Part shown: positions 33,606 through 45,398 of the stretch, in pieces
Position numbering within the stretch: the stretch's first letter is position 1
How the letters are laid out: the number at the start of each line of letters is the position of its first letter
DNA from: Absidia repens
Taxonomy: Eukaryota; Mucoromycota; Mucoromycetes; Mucorales; Cunninghamellaceae
Length of the DNA: 64,000 bases
Reading direction: 5' to 3'
Assembly: GCA_002105175.1 (NCBI GenBank)
Contig: MCGE01000040.1
Location: 186,001-250,000 of the forward strand
Notes under the pieces: model-generated
The model's input: the letters and a program-made list of their open reading frames with translations, nothing else
Told to the model about the DNA's origin: nothing
Databases searched by the model: none
Translations under genes and position numbers: made by a program

Positions 33606-34091
33606 ATGGTCCAAGCTTCTTCTTTTTTGCTCTTGTTAGCTTTTTCTGCCGTCCTGATTCAAGGTGCACCTTTGGCTGCTCGTTCCAAAGAACACCATAC
33701 CAAAGACAAACCTCCCACTGAGGAATCCAAATTGCAACTGCAAGATACTAAAAGTGGTTCAGCTCTAATGTCTTACGCGGGAGCTTCTAGTTTCGGTCCT
33801 AATTTACCATTTGTACAGGAAGGTACTCCTTTAGGTACTGGAGGTGCTGGATCTCCACCAACTGGATCTTCATCAACTGGATCGCCAGCGGGTCTACCCT
33901 ATTTGGCGGGCCCTCAAAACTGTCAGGCAGATATTATAGTACCAGCCGCTGAAGCTGGCTTACCATCCGGTTATAACGGAATACTAGGCGGTGATCCACC
34001 AATGGCATCACCGCCTTGTCAATTTGCGCCTGAACAATTACCTCCTCAAGATGCACCAGCTCAAGAACCCCTTCCTCCTTTTGTCTTCTAA
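33606..34091 (+). CDS. small secreted protein, copy 6
   Basis: 161 aa. Leader MVQASSFLL with Met-to-Leu at residue 17. The N-terminal charged segment is standard. The mature part has FGPNLPFVQEG, PLGTGGAGSPPTG, a Ser/Thr/Gly stretch (GSSSTGSPAG), and loses the SCMDPQNP motif (AGPQNCQADI here). A second cysteine lies in SPPCQFAPEQ. It ends PLPPFVF, like copy 2. The A-run after the 3' flank is at 34,176-34,200. Confidence 0.86.
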   Translation: MVQASSFLLLLAFSAVLIQGAPLAARSKEHHTKDKPPTEESKLQLQDTKSGSALMSYAGASSFGPNLPFVQEGTPLGTGGAGSPPTGSSSTGSPAGLPYLAGPQNCQADIIVPAAEAGLPSGYNGILGGDPPMASPPCQFAPEQLPPQDAPAQEPLPPFVF

Positions 34092-35640
34092 AGACTAACC
34101 AAATGATGTACCTGTAGCCCAAAGCACTCTTTGAGCTCAGAGCCAATAACAGCATAATGAAGGCAAGCAAGCCAGAAAAAAAAAAAAAAAAAAAAAAAAA
34201 GGCGTCTTCCCTCCCCACCTCTCTTCCCCCGCTTGTTTTGCTCTGTCTCCTCCCCCCCCCTCTTCGCTTTATCTACTGTTTTTTCTCACTTTCTATTTCA
34301 TTTTATTTCTTTATTAACTCTTGTTTGTGTTTGTTGTTACTGGAAAAAATAAGTTTAAGAAAATAAAATAAAATAAAACATTCATCCATTCATCTCCTCG
34401 GGTGTATATTTGGTCGTTTAACTTGCTTTTTTTTTTTGTTTTCCCTAATAAAAAACAGTCTACGACAGAGGGTTTTACAGACAAAAAAAGGATAGATAAT
34501 ACTGGATAAAACACAAAATACGCCGTTCAATCTGATAAGACGGGGAAACCCCTTCCAACTTAAAAGTACACATGGAAAAGAGTAATGGTGAAAAGCTCTA
34601 TGTAGAACACTTTCAGCGTTTAACCGTTTAGCACAGCCATAATCATTCAAAATCATAAAGAGTTTCAATCGAGGGGAAGAACCGTTCAGCCTACTAGGAC
34701 TGGTTCAACGAAGAAACTCCAATCCGAAAGTGTAACATCGCTTTGCCACCCTAGTACAAAAAATCCCCTCAACTGGTCACTATAAAAGATTGAAAATAAG
34801 CAACAGGGAACTCAAATGTAAAAAAACGCGCCATTGATGACTAAACAAGAGAGTAAACAAAAAAATGGTAAGCCCTCGTTCAATCTATCGGTATCTAGAG
34901 GTCGATCAGAGGCGCTCAGGCACCTTTACGACTGTGGAGTCATCAATCTTCCAGTGCAACCTACGCATCACGGAAAAAAAAAGTTACAAATAAAGAGCCA
35001 CAAAAGAGCAACAATGGAAAATCTCAGTGTGTTTGGCAAAGTATTCTTTATAGTAACATGTTTTGTGTAAAAGAAGGTAAAAACATTGTTCAATCTATAA
35101 GAAGAGGGAAAGTTCCCCTTTAACTTATAACTACTACGTATGAAAGTATTTACAAAGAGTAACGATGAAAAATCTCAAATGTAAAGACAACCTGCATAGT
35201 AACACAAAAAAAAAGTATAAAAAATGAGGTGATGGAGGAGGGGGGGATTGCTCATTTTACTAGAAAGCGTCAACAAACAGGGATGTACTTTGTACATATA
35301 AATCAAAGACCCCAGGTCATCGCAACCTAATAGCTCTGTCAAACATCTGAAAAGGTGTCCTCCCTGAGTAATATTTTTTTTTTGTCTGGCTGAACCTTCA
35401 TAAAAAGTGAACTGGTCAAAAGGAGGCAGAACAAGAACGCCACAGTTACACAGGAAACGAAAGAACGCTGGACTTGTATTGTCTACTGTGCAGTGAGTGC
35501 TGCACAGATATAGAGAAAGGATCTGGAAGTCACAATACGGAATGATACGAGACGACAGACTACAGACATATTCTACATATACAGATGTATCTTGGGCAAA
35601 AGAGGATAATGCTATCAATACCCGTCAAGTTCAACTTGTC
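34092..35640 (+). repeat. 3' flank and module X after copy 6
   Basis: Family 3' flank to about 34,430, then a direct join (ACAGACAAAAAAAGGATAGATAATACTGG) that skips the GCACAATGTCC block, then module X to about 35,640. No gene. Confidence 0.7.
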
Positions 35641-35891
35641 ACTGCTCGCACCTTCAAATAAAAGAAAAGGTAACTCTTCTTCAAAGCTACATAACAACAG
35701 GTGGGCCATTCATCATATAGTAAAGACAAAACTAAATAGTATATATGGACGAGAGAATGGCTAATGGTAAATAGACAAGACATACGTTTTTATTGAGATG
35801 TATATATAAATCCGTGGCATATTAACACTAAGCTAAGCTAATACCATTTATCCGAAGATGAAGGCTATTTTACTGGCATGCCTCCATCACG

Positions 35892-35950
35892 ATTTCAAAA
35901 TGAAAGGGTTTCCTCATGTATATTTGTATTGCATTTTTCAAAATCGCCCT
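35892..35950 (-). repeat. tri-hairpin 3' element E16
   Basis: About 260 nt past the stop codon of oxidase copy 2. Hairpin 1 has one bulged base; hairpin 2 reads GAGGAAACCC. Confidence 0.55.
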
Positions 35951-36206
35951 AATTTACTTCCTATCCCACTAATCCTAGATCACTAGAAGTTCATGGAGGT
36001 GTTCATTAAAGATGATGTGAAAAAAAAAAATAAAAAGGGGGAGATGGAAGAACAAAAAATGGTGTGTGGCGGAGTGTGAAACATCATCATGTCACACACC
36101 ATCACATTTGAAGGAACTACCCCCCATCCATGATAGATGCGATTTCTGAAAGGTTCAGTGAGAGCACTAAAGCTTTTATTTCAAAAAATAAACAAAGTAA
36201 AGTATT

Positions 36207-37765
36207 TTATAATTTGGCAGAGTCAGTAAAAGATTGAATCAGTTGATCTGCAATGTGTAAACTAGTAGCCATGATGGTGACCATAGGATTGACGCCTATA
36301 CACAAAGAAATCAATTGAGCACGACCGAAGCATCGACCCTTTTTTTATAAATAGATATATGCTTACCAGAACTGGTGCGGAAAACGGAAGCATCGGCCAC
36401 ATACAATCCTTTGCATTGCCACGTCTCGCCTGTCGGTTTGACAACCGAGTCATTCGGCGAAGTCCCCATACGACTAAATAATATAAAATAAAATAAAATA
36501 AAAACCAGGTGAGCATCATCATCATCATCGTTTTTTTTTTATGGCATTGTCACTTTTACCAGGTTCCCATTTGATGTGGTGTGGTTGCTATCGCCGGGCA
36601 TCCAATGGCACGCACGGTTTTGATCCAACGTTGGAATCTGGGATGATCCACAGCCGGCACTTCATCGTCATGAAACACAAACGGACGGACGGTTGCTTGC
36701 ATGGTGCGGACTTCACGAGCACCAGCGGCCACCAAGGTCTTTGCACTGGCCACAATGCCTTCCAATACCGATCGCTGATCCCGTTTCGACATGGTATAAT
36801 TGACCTTGACCATGCCATTTTTATCGTAAAACACATTGCCCACCGAATCCTTATCACGAGACACCGTCAGCAACGGCGTCGAATACCTCCAACGCAACAA
36901 CGCATACTTGTGATCCAGCGCCCCATGCCATGGCGTCGCATTGGCCATCATGCCGGGATGATGCAACATCCCTTCGATCTTGGCACCATAATGATCGCCA
37001 TCCAGGTCGGCCACCACATCGGAGTAAGCGGTCATCATTGTCACATGATGTGTATCGATGAGATGATCAAAATACCCATACGTTGCCACACAAGGGTGCA
37101 CACGGAGATGCTTACCGAGATGGGGATTGACCAGCCCACTGCGTTGAAGAATGCCAGGCGAATGCAACGTCCCGGCAGATACGACCACACGACGGGCCCG
37201 AATAGGTGACCCATTGTTGCTGGCCAGAATCACCCCTGAGGCTTGATGCGACGTGGGATCGATCACCACACGATCCACCCGTTGATCCACCATCACATGT
37301 GCCCCATGATCTACTGCATCGCGAAGCCATGTGTTCATCGACCCATTCTTGATCCCATCACGACATCCCGCAAGGCACCAATGACATTCGTGTGGATGCC
37401 CACCGCTGTTTTGCGCAATTTTTTCATGATGGTAGCCTAGATTTCTGTTGAAAGCAAAAAAAAAAAAAAGGGAATTCAATGGATCGATCCTGCTTGGGTT
37501 TTATTAAAAAATTATTCACTTACTTGCATCCTTCCATCAAAATCTTATTACTGCCATGTAATCGGATCCCATCTGTTGTAGCGCCAATTCTTTCACACAC
37601 ACGCTCGGTATCTTGGGTAAACTATTGGAAAAAAAAAATAAAAGAAAATTCAGGAACCTCCAATCCACAGAAAAAAAACGTTTCAAACGCCGACCTGCAT
37701 ACCTTGTTGGATGTAAAATAGGACAACCCGAAACCAGCCCATTCCTGTCGCACGTAATGTGGCAA
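36207..37765 (-). pseudogene. GMC alcohol oxidase, 5'-truncated copy 2
   Basis: Exons 2-6 are open and nearly identical to the full gene at 41,393-43,925: exon 2 at 37,703-37,765, exon 4 ending GTC-R across the intron, exon 5 with NDSVVKPTGETWQCKG, exon 6 ending FTDSAKL. Exon 1 is absent. After intron 1 poly(T) (37,802-37,840) comes the secreted-protein promoter on the other strand. Without exon 1 there is no start or FAD-binding GXGXXG motif, so it cannot make a working oxidase. The intact reading frame suggests a recent duplication. Confidence 0.85.
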
Positions 37766-37797
37766 CTATTTAAAACAAAACATAAGAAAGTCAATAC

Positions 37798-37841
<44 letters not shown>

Positions 37842-37980
37842 GTACCGAAGACAATGTCCATTTCCTATAGATACAGTACATGTATACAAACATTGATCGT
37901 CCCTAACTTTTTATTTATTTATGCATCTCCCTTCTATTTATTTAGACATGTATACCGACCCTACATGTCGATCGGCATCA

Positions 37981-38214
37981 TTATCATTATCATCAAAGAT
38001 AGGAGAAAAAGACGCAGCGGGGTCTGTGTAATATGATATCTTTTTTTTTTTTTTAGCGGACATACACAAGCAGGATTATAGTGTTCTTTTACATGAACTT
38101 TGTCGATCTCTTTACCATTCAAAAAATATATAAAAAGATGGTGGATGTTTTTTCTTTTTTTATTTATTATTTCTTAACAATATATATCAAACAAAACAAA
38201 ATAATACATGAACC
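37981..38214 (+). promoter_or_regulatory. promoter of secreted-protein copy 7
   Basis: GATA-type sites at 37,981-37,992 (two) and 37,997-38,002; TATA box 38,127-38,136. The upstream end of the module starts right after the intron-1 poly(T) of oxidase copy 2. Confidence 0.6.
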
Positions 38215-38613
38215 ATGGTCCAAGCTTCTTCTTTTTTGCTCTTGTTAGCTTTTTCTGCCGTCATGATTCAAGGTGCACCTTTGGCTGCTCGTTCTAAAGA
38301 ACACCATACCGAAGAAAAACCTCCCACTGAGGAATCCAAATTGCAACTGCAAGGTGTATATTCTCAAGATATATGTCCAAGTAAAAATTATTGTTATGAA
38401 GATATAGTAAAGCCAATTTGTAAGCCTGGTAAACCTTGTCCAGATTGGAAAATTAAAGGAATAGCTTGTAATTGGACTTCTGATGAAAGTGTTCAAATAC
38501 CTAATGGTTGTAAAAGTAGATGTAAACCTTGTAAATCTGAGGTATGTACTCGAGTATGTCATTTAGAAATATTTTGTACAGAAGGTCCTTGTTCTCTTAA
38601 ATCCAAACAATAA
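38215..38613 (+). CDS. chimeric secreted protein, copy 7: family leader plus 12-cysteine domain
   Basis: 132 aa. Residues 1-46 are the standard leader and charged segment (to SKLQLQ). From residue 47 the frame enters a foreign 375-bp insert (38,354-38,728) and encodes about 86 residues with 12 cysteines (for example ICPSKNYCYED, CKPGKPCPDWK, CTRVCHLEIFCTEGPC) and one N-glycosylation sequon (NWT). Codons there are strongly A/T-ending, unlike the rest of the family, and the DNA after the stop is almost pure A/T. The even cysteine number and secretion leader fit a disulfide-rich extracellular domain. I do not recognise the family. An intron model that removes the insert is described in the findings. 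Confidence 0.8.
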   Translation: MVQASSFLLLLAFSAVMIQGAPLAARSKEHHTEEKPPTEESKLQLQGVYSQDICPSKNYCYEDIVKPICKPGKPCPDWKIKGIACNWTSDESVQIPNGCKSRCKPCKSEVCTRVCHLEIFCTEGPCSLKSKQ

Positions 38614-38728
38614 ATAAAATTATTAAATTAAAAATTATTAAATTATTTTTATTATAATATTACAAAAAGTTATATTTTGTTTATTAATTTAATTAATAAT
38701 CAAGACATTCATTTGAAAATAAAATGGG
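38354..38728 (+). mobile_element. 375-bp AT-rich insert in copy 7
   Basis: Compared with copy 6, the ancestral text CTGCAAG|ATGGAACTGGTTCAGC is split. The insert begins GTGTATATT and ends AAAATGGG. Its last 110 bp are nearly all A and T. No inverted repeats or clear target duplication are seen, so the mechanism is unknown; it may be a captured 3' exon and UTR from an AT-rich source. Confidence 0.65.
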
Positions 38729-39020
38729 ATGGAACTGGTTCAGCTCCAATGCCTACCATCAAGCTTCTGGTTTCGGTGCTACTCTTCCATTTGCAGAGCA
38801 AGGCGCCCCACCACCTCCTCCTTTAGGTACTGGAAATACCCGAGCTGGATCATCTGGATCGTCAGCGACTCTCCCCTCTTGTATGGATCCTCAAAACCCT
38901 CAGCCCGCTGCTGGATCACCACCTGCTCAACAAGGACTTCCTTCAGGACTCGTTGTAGATCAAGGACCCTTCGGTCTAATACCAACTCCTGAACCACCCA
39001 GTAGTGCTCCTCCCCCTTAA
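38729..39020 (+). pseudogene. displaced C-terminal part of secreted-protein copy 7
   Basis: Past the insert the normal family text resumes (QASGFGATLPFAEQGA, PLGTGNTRAG, SCMDPQNPQPAAG, ending SSAPPP). It has a one-base frame difference between its first 35 bases and the rest. A splice from 38,353/38,354 (AAG|GTGTAT) to 38,763/38,764 (ATCAAG|CTTC) would join the leader to this part in frame. Without such splicing it is untranslated. Confidence 0.6.
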
Positions 39021-40830
39021 AGGCTAACCAAATGATGTACCTGCAGCCCAAAGTGCTCTTTGAGCTCAGAGCCAATAAGAGTAAAATGAAGGCCAGCAAG
39101 AAAAAAAAAAAAAAAAAAAAGTGTCTCCCCTCGCCACCTCTCTTTCCCCGCTTGTTTGCTCTGTCTCTATCCTTTTAGCTTTATCTACTGGTTTTTTCAC
39201 TTTGTATTTAATTTATTGATTTATTAACTCTTGTTTGTGTTTGTTGTATTGGAAAAAATAATTTTTAATAAATTAAAATAAAATAAAACCCCCAACCATT
39301 CATCTCCTCGCGTGTATTTTTGTCATTTGGCTTGCCTTTTTTTTTTTTTTTTTTTTGCCCCGATATTGTAATCCTATTTCCTTTTGATGATGACGTTGTA
39401 AATACTTACCTGTTGAAGTTCCCGGACGTCGTTTATTTTTTTGGATCTTGCATCGCACAATGTCTATATGATATCATCATTGGTATGAATGACACATGTA
39501 TCATTCAAATATCCTTATTACTTCCAAGAATCTACTATGTACCGGTTCCCTAATTAGTCAAAATAACCATATCGGTTTGATTTCCATCTAAAAACTCATT
39601 CCTAACATACTTTTTTTTTTCTTTTCCTCCCGTTCTCTCAATGCCCAGTAGAAACCGCACACAAGGAAGGGGCTCATAAAGAATAACGGCATAAAAAAGT
39701 CTTCATATGAGGCGTTTTCCAAGCACCAGTATAAATATATTAAAAAAATAAAAAATAAAGGACAAATAATACTGGATAAAAGCAAAAAATACGCCGTTCA
39801 ACCTAATAAGACGGGGATACCCCTCCCAACTTAAAAGCTGTGCACATGAAAAAGAGTCCACAAAGAGTAACGGTGAAAAGCTCAATGTAGAACACTTCCA
39901 GTGTTTAACCGTTCGACCTACTAGAACTGGTTCAACGAAGAAGCGCCAATCCGCAAGCGTAACATCGCTTTGCTAACCTAGTAAAAAACCCCCTCAACTG
40001 TTCACTATAAAAGACTGAAAATGAGCAACAGGGAACTCAAATGTAAAAAAAAGTACCATTAACGGCTAAACAAGAGAATAAAAAAAAAAAAGATAACCCC
40101 CCGTTCAATCTACGAGCATCTAGAGGTCAATGAGAGGAGCTTAGACATCTTTACGACTGTTGCCTATGTAGAAAAAAAAAATGTTACAAATAAAGAGCCA
40201 CAACAGAGCAACAATGAAAAATCTCAGTATGTTTGGGAAAGTATTCCTTATAGTAACATGTTTTGTGCAAAAGAAGGTAAAAACATTGTTCAATCTATAA
40301 GAGGGAAAGTTCCCCTTTAACTTATAATTATTACATATGAAAGTGTTTACAAAGAGTAACGATGAAAAACCTCAAATGTAAAGACAACCTGCATAGTAAC
40401 ACAAAAAAGTATAAAAAATGAGATGATGAAGGTGGAGTGGGGAATCGTTCATTCTACTAGGAAGCGTGAACAAATAGGGATATACTTTGTACATATAAAA
40501 CAAACTCCAGGCCTTCGCAACCTAATAGCACTGCTAAAACTCTGAAAAGGTGTCCTCCTTGAGTGATATTTTTTTTGGCGGATGAACCTTCATAAAAAGT
40601 GAACTGGTCAAAAGGAGGCAGAGCAAGAATGTCACAGGTACACAGGAAAGGAAAGAACGCTTGACATGTATTGTGTACTGTGCGGTACTGCACAGATATA
40701 GAGAAAGGATCTGGAAGCCACAATATGGAATGATACAAGACAATAGACTACAGACACATTCTACATATACAGATGTATCTTGGGCAAAAGATGATAATGC
40801 TGGCAATACCCGTCAAGTTCAACTTGTCAC
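39021..40830 (+). repeat. 3' flank and module X after copy 7
   Basis: Family 3' flank with an A-run (39,101-39,120), the CGCACAATGTCTATATGATATC block, an empty form of the 7,998 transposon site (about 39,737), and module X. No gene. Confidence 0.7.
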
Positions 40831-41079
40831 TGCTCGCACCTTCAAATAAAAGAAAAGGCAGCTCTTCTTCAAAGCTACATAATAACACGTGGGCCATTCA
40901 TTACATAGTTCAGACAAAACTAAATAATATATATGGACGAGAGAATGACTAATGGCAATTTACAAGACATATGTTTTTATTGAGATGTGTATATAAATCT
41001 GTTGCATACTAACACTAAGCTAAGCTAATATCATTTATCCGAAGATGAAGGCTATTTTAATGGCATACGTCCATCACGA

Positions 41080-41136
41080 TTTCAAAATGAAAGGGTTTCC
41101 TCATGTATATTTGTATTGCATTTTTCAAAATGCCCC
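41080..41136 (-). repeat. tri-hairpin 3' element E17
   Basis: About 260 nt past the stop of the complete oxidase gene and about 100 nt before its likely poly(A) signal (40,976-40,981 in - sense). Hairpin 1 is the consensus GCATTTTGAAAAATGC; hairpin 2 is GAGGAAACCC. Confidence 0.65.
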
Positions 41137-41392
41137 TAATTTACTTTCTATCCCACTAATCTTAGGTCACTAGAAGTTCATGGAGACGTTCATTAAAGAT
41201 GATGTGAAAAAAAGGGGGGGAAGAGATGGAAGAACAAAAAATGATGTGTGGCGGAGTGTAAAACATCATCATGTCACACACAATCACATTTGAAAGAACT
41301 ACCACCCCCCTCCATGATGGATGCGACTTCGGAAAGTTTCAGTGAGAGCACTAAAGCATTTATTTCAAAAAAAATAAACAAAGTAAAGTATT

Positions 41393-43925
41393 TTATAATT
41401 TGGCAGAGTCAGTAAAAGATTGAACCAGTTGATCTGCAATGTGTAAACTAACAGCCATGATGGTGACCATAGGATTGACGCCTATACATACAGAAATCAA
41501 TTGAGCACCACCGAAACATCGACTCTTTTTTTTATTTTTATATAGATAGATATATGCTTACCAGAACCAGTGCGGAAAACGGAAGCATCGGCCACATACA
41601 ACCCTTTGCATTGCCATGTCTCGCCAGTCGGTTTGACGACCGAGTCATTCGGCGAAGTCCCCATACGGCTAAATAAAAAATAAAAAATAAACCAGGTGAG
41701 CATCGTCATCATCATCGTTTTTTTTTATTTTTATGTCGGTGTCACTTTTACCAGGTTCCCATTTGATGTGGTGTGGTTGCTATCGCGGGGCATCCAATGG
41801 CACGCACGGTTTTGATCCATCGTTGGAACCTGGGATGATCCACAGCCGGCACTTCGTCGTCATGAAACACAAACGGACGGACGGTTGCTTGCATAGTGCG
41901 GACTTCACGCGCACCAGCGGCCACCAAGATCTTTGCACTGGCCACAATGCCTTCCAATACCGATCGCTGATCTCGTTTCGACATGGTATAATTGACCTTG
42001 ACCATGCCATTTTGATCATAAAACACATTGCCCACCGAATCCTTATCACGAGACACCGTCAGCAGCGGCGTCGAGTACCGCCAACGCAACAACGCATACT
42101 TGTGATCCAGCGCCCCATGCCATGGCGTCGCATTGGCCATCATGCCGGCATGATGCGACATCCCTTCGATCTTGGCTCCATAGTGATCGCCATCTAGGTC
42201 GGCCACCACATCCGAGTAAGCGGTCATCATTGTCCCATGATGCGTATCAATGAGATGATCAAAATACCCATACGTCGCCACACAAGGATGCACACGGAGA
42301 TGCGTACCAAGATGGGGATTGACCAGCCCACTGCGCTGAAGAATGCCAGGCGAATGCAACGTCCCGGCTGATACGACCACACGACGGGCCCGAATAAGTT
42401 GCCCATTGTTGCTGGCCAGAATCACCCCTGTGGCTTGATGCGTTGTGGGATCGATCACCACACGATCCACCCTTTGATCGACCATCACATGTGCCCCATG
42501 GTCTACTGCATCGCGAAGCCATGTGTTCATCGACCCATTCTTGATCCCATCACGGCACCCCGCAAGGCACCAATGACATTCGTGTGGATGCCCACCGCTG
42601 TTTTGCGCAATTTTTTCATGATGGTAGCCTAGATTTCTGTTGAGAGAAAAAAAAAAAAAAAAGGAATTCAATGGATCCATCCTGCTTGGGTTTTATTAAA
42701 AAAAAACCATTCACTTACTTGCATCCTTCCATCAAAATCTTATTACTGCCGTGTAATCGGATCCCATCGGTTGTAGCGCCAATTCTTTCACACACACGCT
42801 CGGTATCTTGGGTAAACTATTGGGAAAAAAAAAAAAAATTCAGGAACCTCCAATCCACCCCCTCAAAAAAAACACGTTTCAAACGCCGACCGACGTCTAC
42901 CTTGTTGGATGTAAAATAGGACAACCCGAAACCAGCCCATTCCTGTCGCACGTAATGTGGCAACTATTTAAAACAACAAAACATAAGAAAAATTCAATAC
43001 CAGGCTTTTTCTTTTTTTCCTTTTTTTTTTTTTTTGGTTTTACTTTTAAAGATGCCGAGTAATTGATCGATGTGCCACCACCCACAAGACTACCAGACAT
43101 GAAGCCCATGGTGGACTGTTCATTGAGAAACGTGCCTCCGCGCTCGAGATTACGTTGGGCAGACTGACCTTCATGGAGCACGTAATCGGATTCATGGTGA
43201 TAGGGGCCTTTTTCAATCACCAACACTGAGAGACCAGCCATGGCGGCCTGAGCAGCCACCACACCGCCACCTGCGCCACTGCCAATTACAATCACATCAT
43301 ACTGAGCATCGAGGATGGTTTCCGGTGTGCAGAGCGGTAGTCGTGGACGTGGATTTACAGGCACATAGTCCGGCGCGCTACGGATGGGATCCAAGGTCGG
43401 GTACCCGATGGCGTTGTGTAACGTCTTTGCTTCTTCTAACTGCAGATACGTGGCGGCCCAGGTCAAGGCGGCAAACGATTGGTATAATTGTCGCCAGAAT
43501 GCCAACGAGGCATGTCGCCATTGATGCATCAACGCTGTTCGGTCCGATGCGGGCAAGGCTGAGAAGCGTGTGATGTGTTTGCCCTGACTCAAGATCACCA
43601 TGCCTGCCGGTGAGGCCAGCGCGTCCAACAGACGGAGAAATTGTTGTTGTTTGTTTGTATCGGGCATGCTGCGTTGCACTACGGCCACCACCGCATCAAC
43701 CACCCCAGCACCATCCTCTTTGGTATTGGTAGCTGAGTGGATGGTGGTGGCGCGTGCCTGAGCCATCCATGCCACATGCGACGCCGGAATGGCCGAGTAC
43801 TTGGTCATCTTGCGCTGAAGCTCGATGGTGTCTGTGGCGGACAGCGGGGCAAGGAAGGTATCGAGGATGGTCTTGACGGTGTGGCGTTGTTGATGGTTCA
43901 GTTGTAACGGAGAAGAGGTGGTCAT
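41393..43925 (-). CDS. GMC oxidoreductase, long-chain fatty alcohol oxidase type
   Basis: Six exons: 43,044-43,925; 42,901-42,963; 42,719-42,816; 41,752-42,636; 41,562-41,668; 41,393-41,481. They give 2,124 bases, 707 aa, and all introns are GT-AG with phases that match. Residues 211-221 hold the FAD-binding strand and loop (VIVIGSGAGGG). Later landmarks are GGGTSINYSASLK, RQEWAGFG, a Cys-rich GGHPHECHWCLAGC segment, VSAGTLHSPGIL (GMC signature 2) and the C-terminal GVNPMVTIMAVS. Size and order fit FAD-dependent long-chain alcohol oxidases, which oxidise fatty alcohols to aldehydes with O2. The codon joined across intron 4 gives Cys in MGTCRMG. It is the only complete copy of three. Confidence 0.88.
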
Positions 43926-45398
43926 GTTTCAGAAATAAAAATAAAAATAAAAGAGGAAAGAAGGAGAGTATGTGTGTCTCTCACACACACTCCATGCTAG
44001 TAATATCGATTGAAACAGCGCCACACTTAATGTGTGTGCATAGATTCCCACATTAGTCACACGGTGCCAAGATATGACCAAATGGGTTTTTTGCCTGAAA
44101 TGAAAGATTGCCAATGACTCTATCAAAAGAATACCCAAACATGGATAAAAAGACATGTTCACTATTTGGATGATGATTTGGGGATGTTTCTTTTATTGAA
44201 TATCAACTCCATCTCCCTCTCTAAAAAAAAAGGAAATTACATTGTGCGACATAAACTGCAAGCCCGCAAGGTTTTGGTTTTTTTAAGAAGACGAGGGAGT
44301 TTTGTTATTGAATTGCTGCCGCTACTCAATTGAAAATAAAAGACAAAAATCATACCGTACCAATGCTCTAAATCACGGGGTTTCCCTTTTAGACACTTAC
44401 CCCATTGCAAACATTTTTCATATGTTGTTCAGAGCCAACAACAACGTGTTTTTCAACTTGTGAGAAGAGTTAAAAAAAAATCAGTGACAGGGTTTGCATA
44501 TAGAGCATAAAAGTAATAGAACAGCGTGGAGACAAACAGTAAACGTAGTAAAACAATCACATTTTATTTCAATATCATAGCTATTTTCCATATGAATAAA
44601 ACAATCTAATCTACAGGGGAAGATGCTAATTTCTATGCGAGGCCAAATGAAGCATACGTAGTAGGTATATAAAAGTAAGTGCTCAGCAACGTAGATTTCA
44701 CCAGCAAGACGTCCTATTTATTCATTCCAGAATCGTTGTATGACCCATTGGAACTCACCCGGTTATGTCCACCATGCCACATCACTCAGAAAACATGTTC
44801 ACCCGAAATCCTAGATCCAAAATGAAAGGGGTTCCCCATGTCCTTTGTCATGTCCTTTTTCAAATCCCCTCTAAATCTACTAAATATCCCACTCCATGAT
44901 CATCAGACCCTCGGAGGACATGAAAAATGAAAAATGAGAAAAAAATAAATAAATTAGAAAGCACGACCTCATAAAGAAACAATTGAAATCCCGCCTTTTT
45001 GGTTTAGTGCCTTTTTTTTCGCAGTGAGAAAAACATGGACTTGTATGTCCTAACTGCAAATTGACATAAGGTCTTTTTTATGCCAATGGGTATCGGTGTT
45101 TTATAATTACTGAATGTATCAAAAGCATGTCGCTTTTTTTTTTTTTCAAATGATGGTGTGAGTAATTATATTAGATTGTGTTCCTGCTCTTAAGACGACA
45201 AGGCATTGGGACAAGATAATCAAAACATTTTTATTCAGAGGTGTACGGTGTTTGAAAAAAAAAGACATTGATATTAAACAGTAATCTAAACGAATCAAGA
45301 AGGAATTTTCCATAGCACCGACAAGTAACACGAATGAACGAAGCGAATGGGTGTGGGGGTGGGGGCTCTTATATCCATCACACATCCAATAAAGTAAT
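43926..45398. other. intergenic region between oxidase and reductase genes
   Basis: Upstream of the oxidase ATG lies a (CA)-rich stretch (43,972-43,990). No TATA box is obvious. E18 stands at 44,815 with a - sense poly(A) signal near 44,563-44,570. The reductase poly(A) signal in - sense is at about 45,229-45,236. Reading frames here are short and unconvincing. Confidence 0.6.
44815..44870 (-). repeat. tri-hairpin 3' element E18 (diverged)
   Basis: GGGGAACCCC and TTTCATTTTGGATC are kept; hairpin 1 is lost. No coding region lies directly upstream of it. Confidence 0.45.

Noticed and set aside
36541..37209. 222-codon + strand frame
   Set aside because: It is antisense to oxidase exon 4, whose - strand frame matches the GMC family; similar shadows occur at 32,336 and 41,733.
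43325..43573. + strand frame across oxidase exon 1
   Set aside because: Antisense shadow of the FAD-domain exon.
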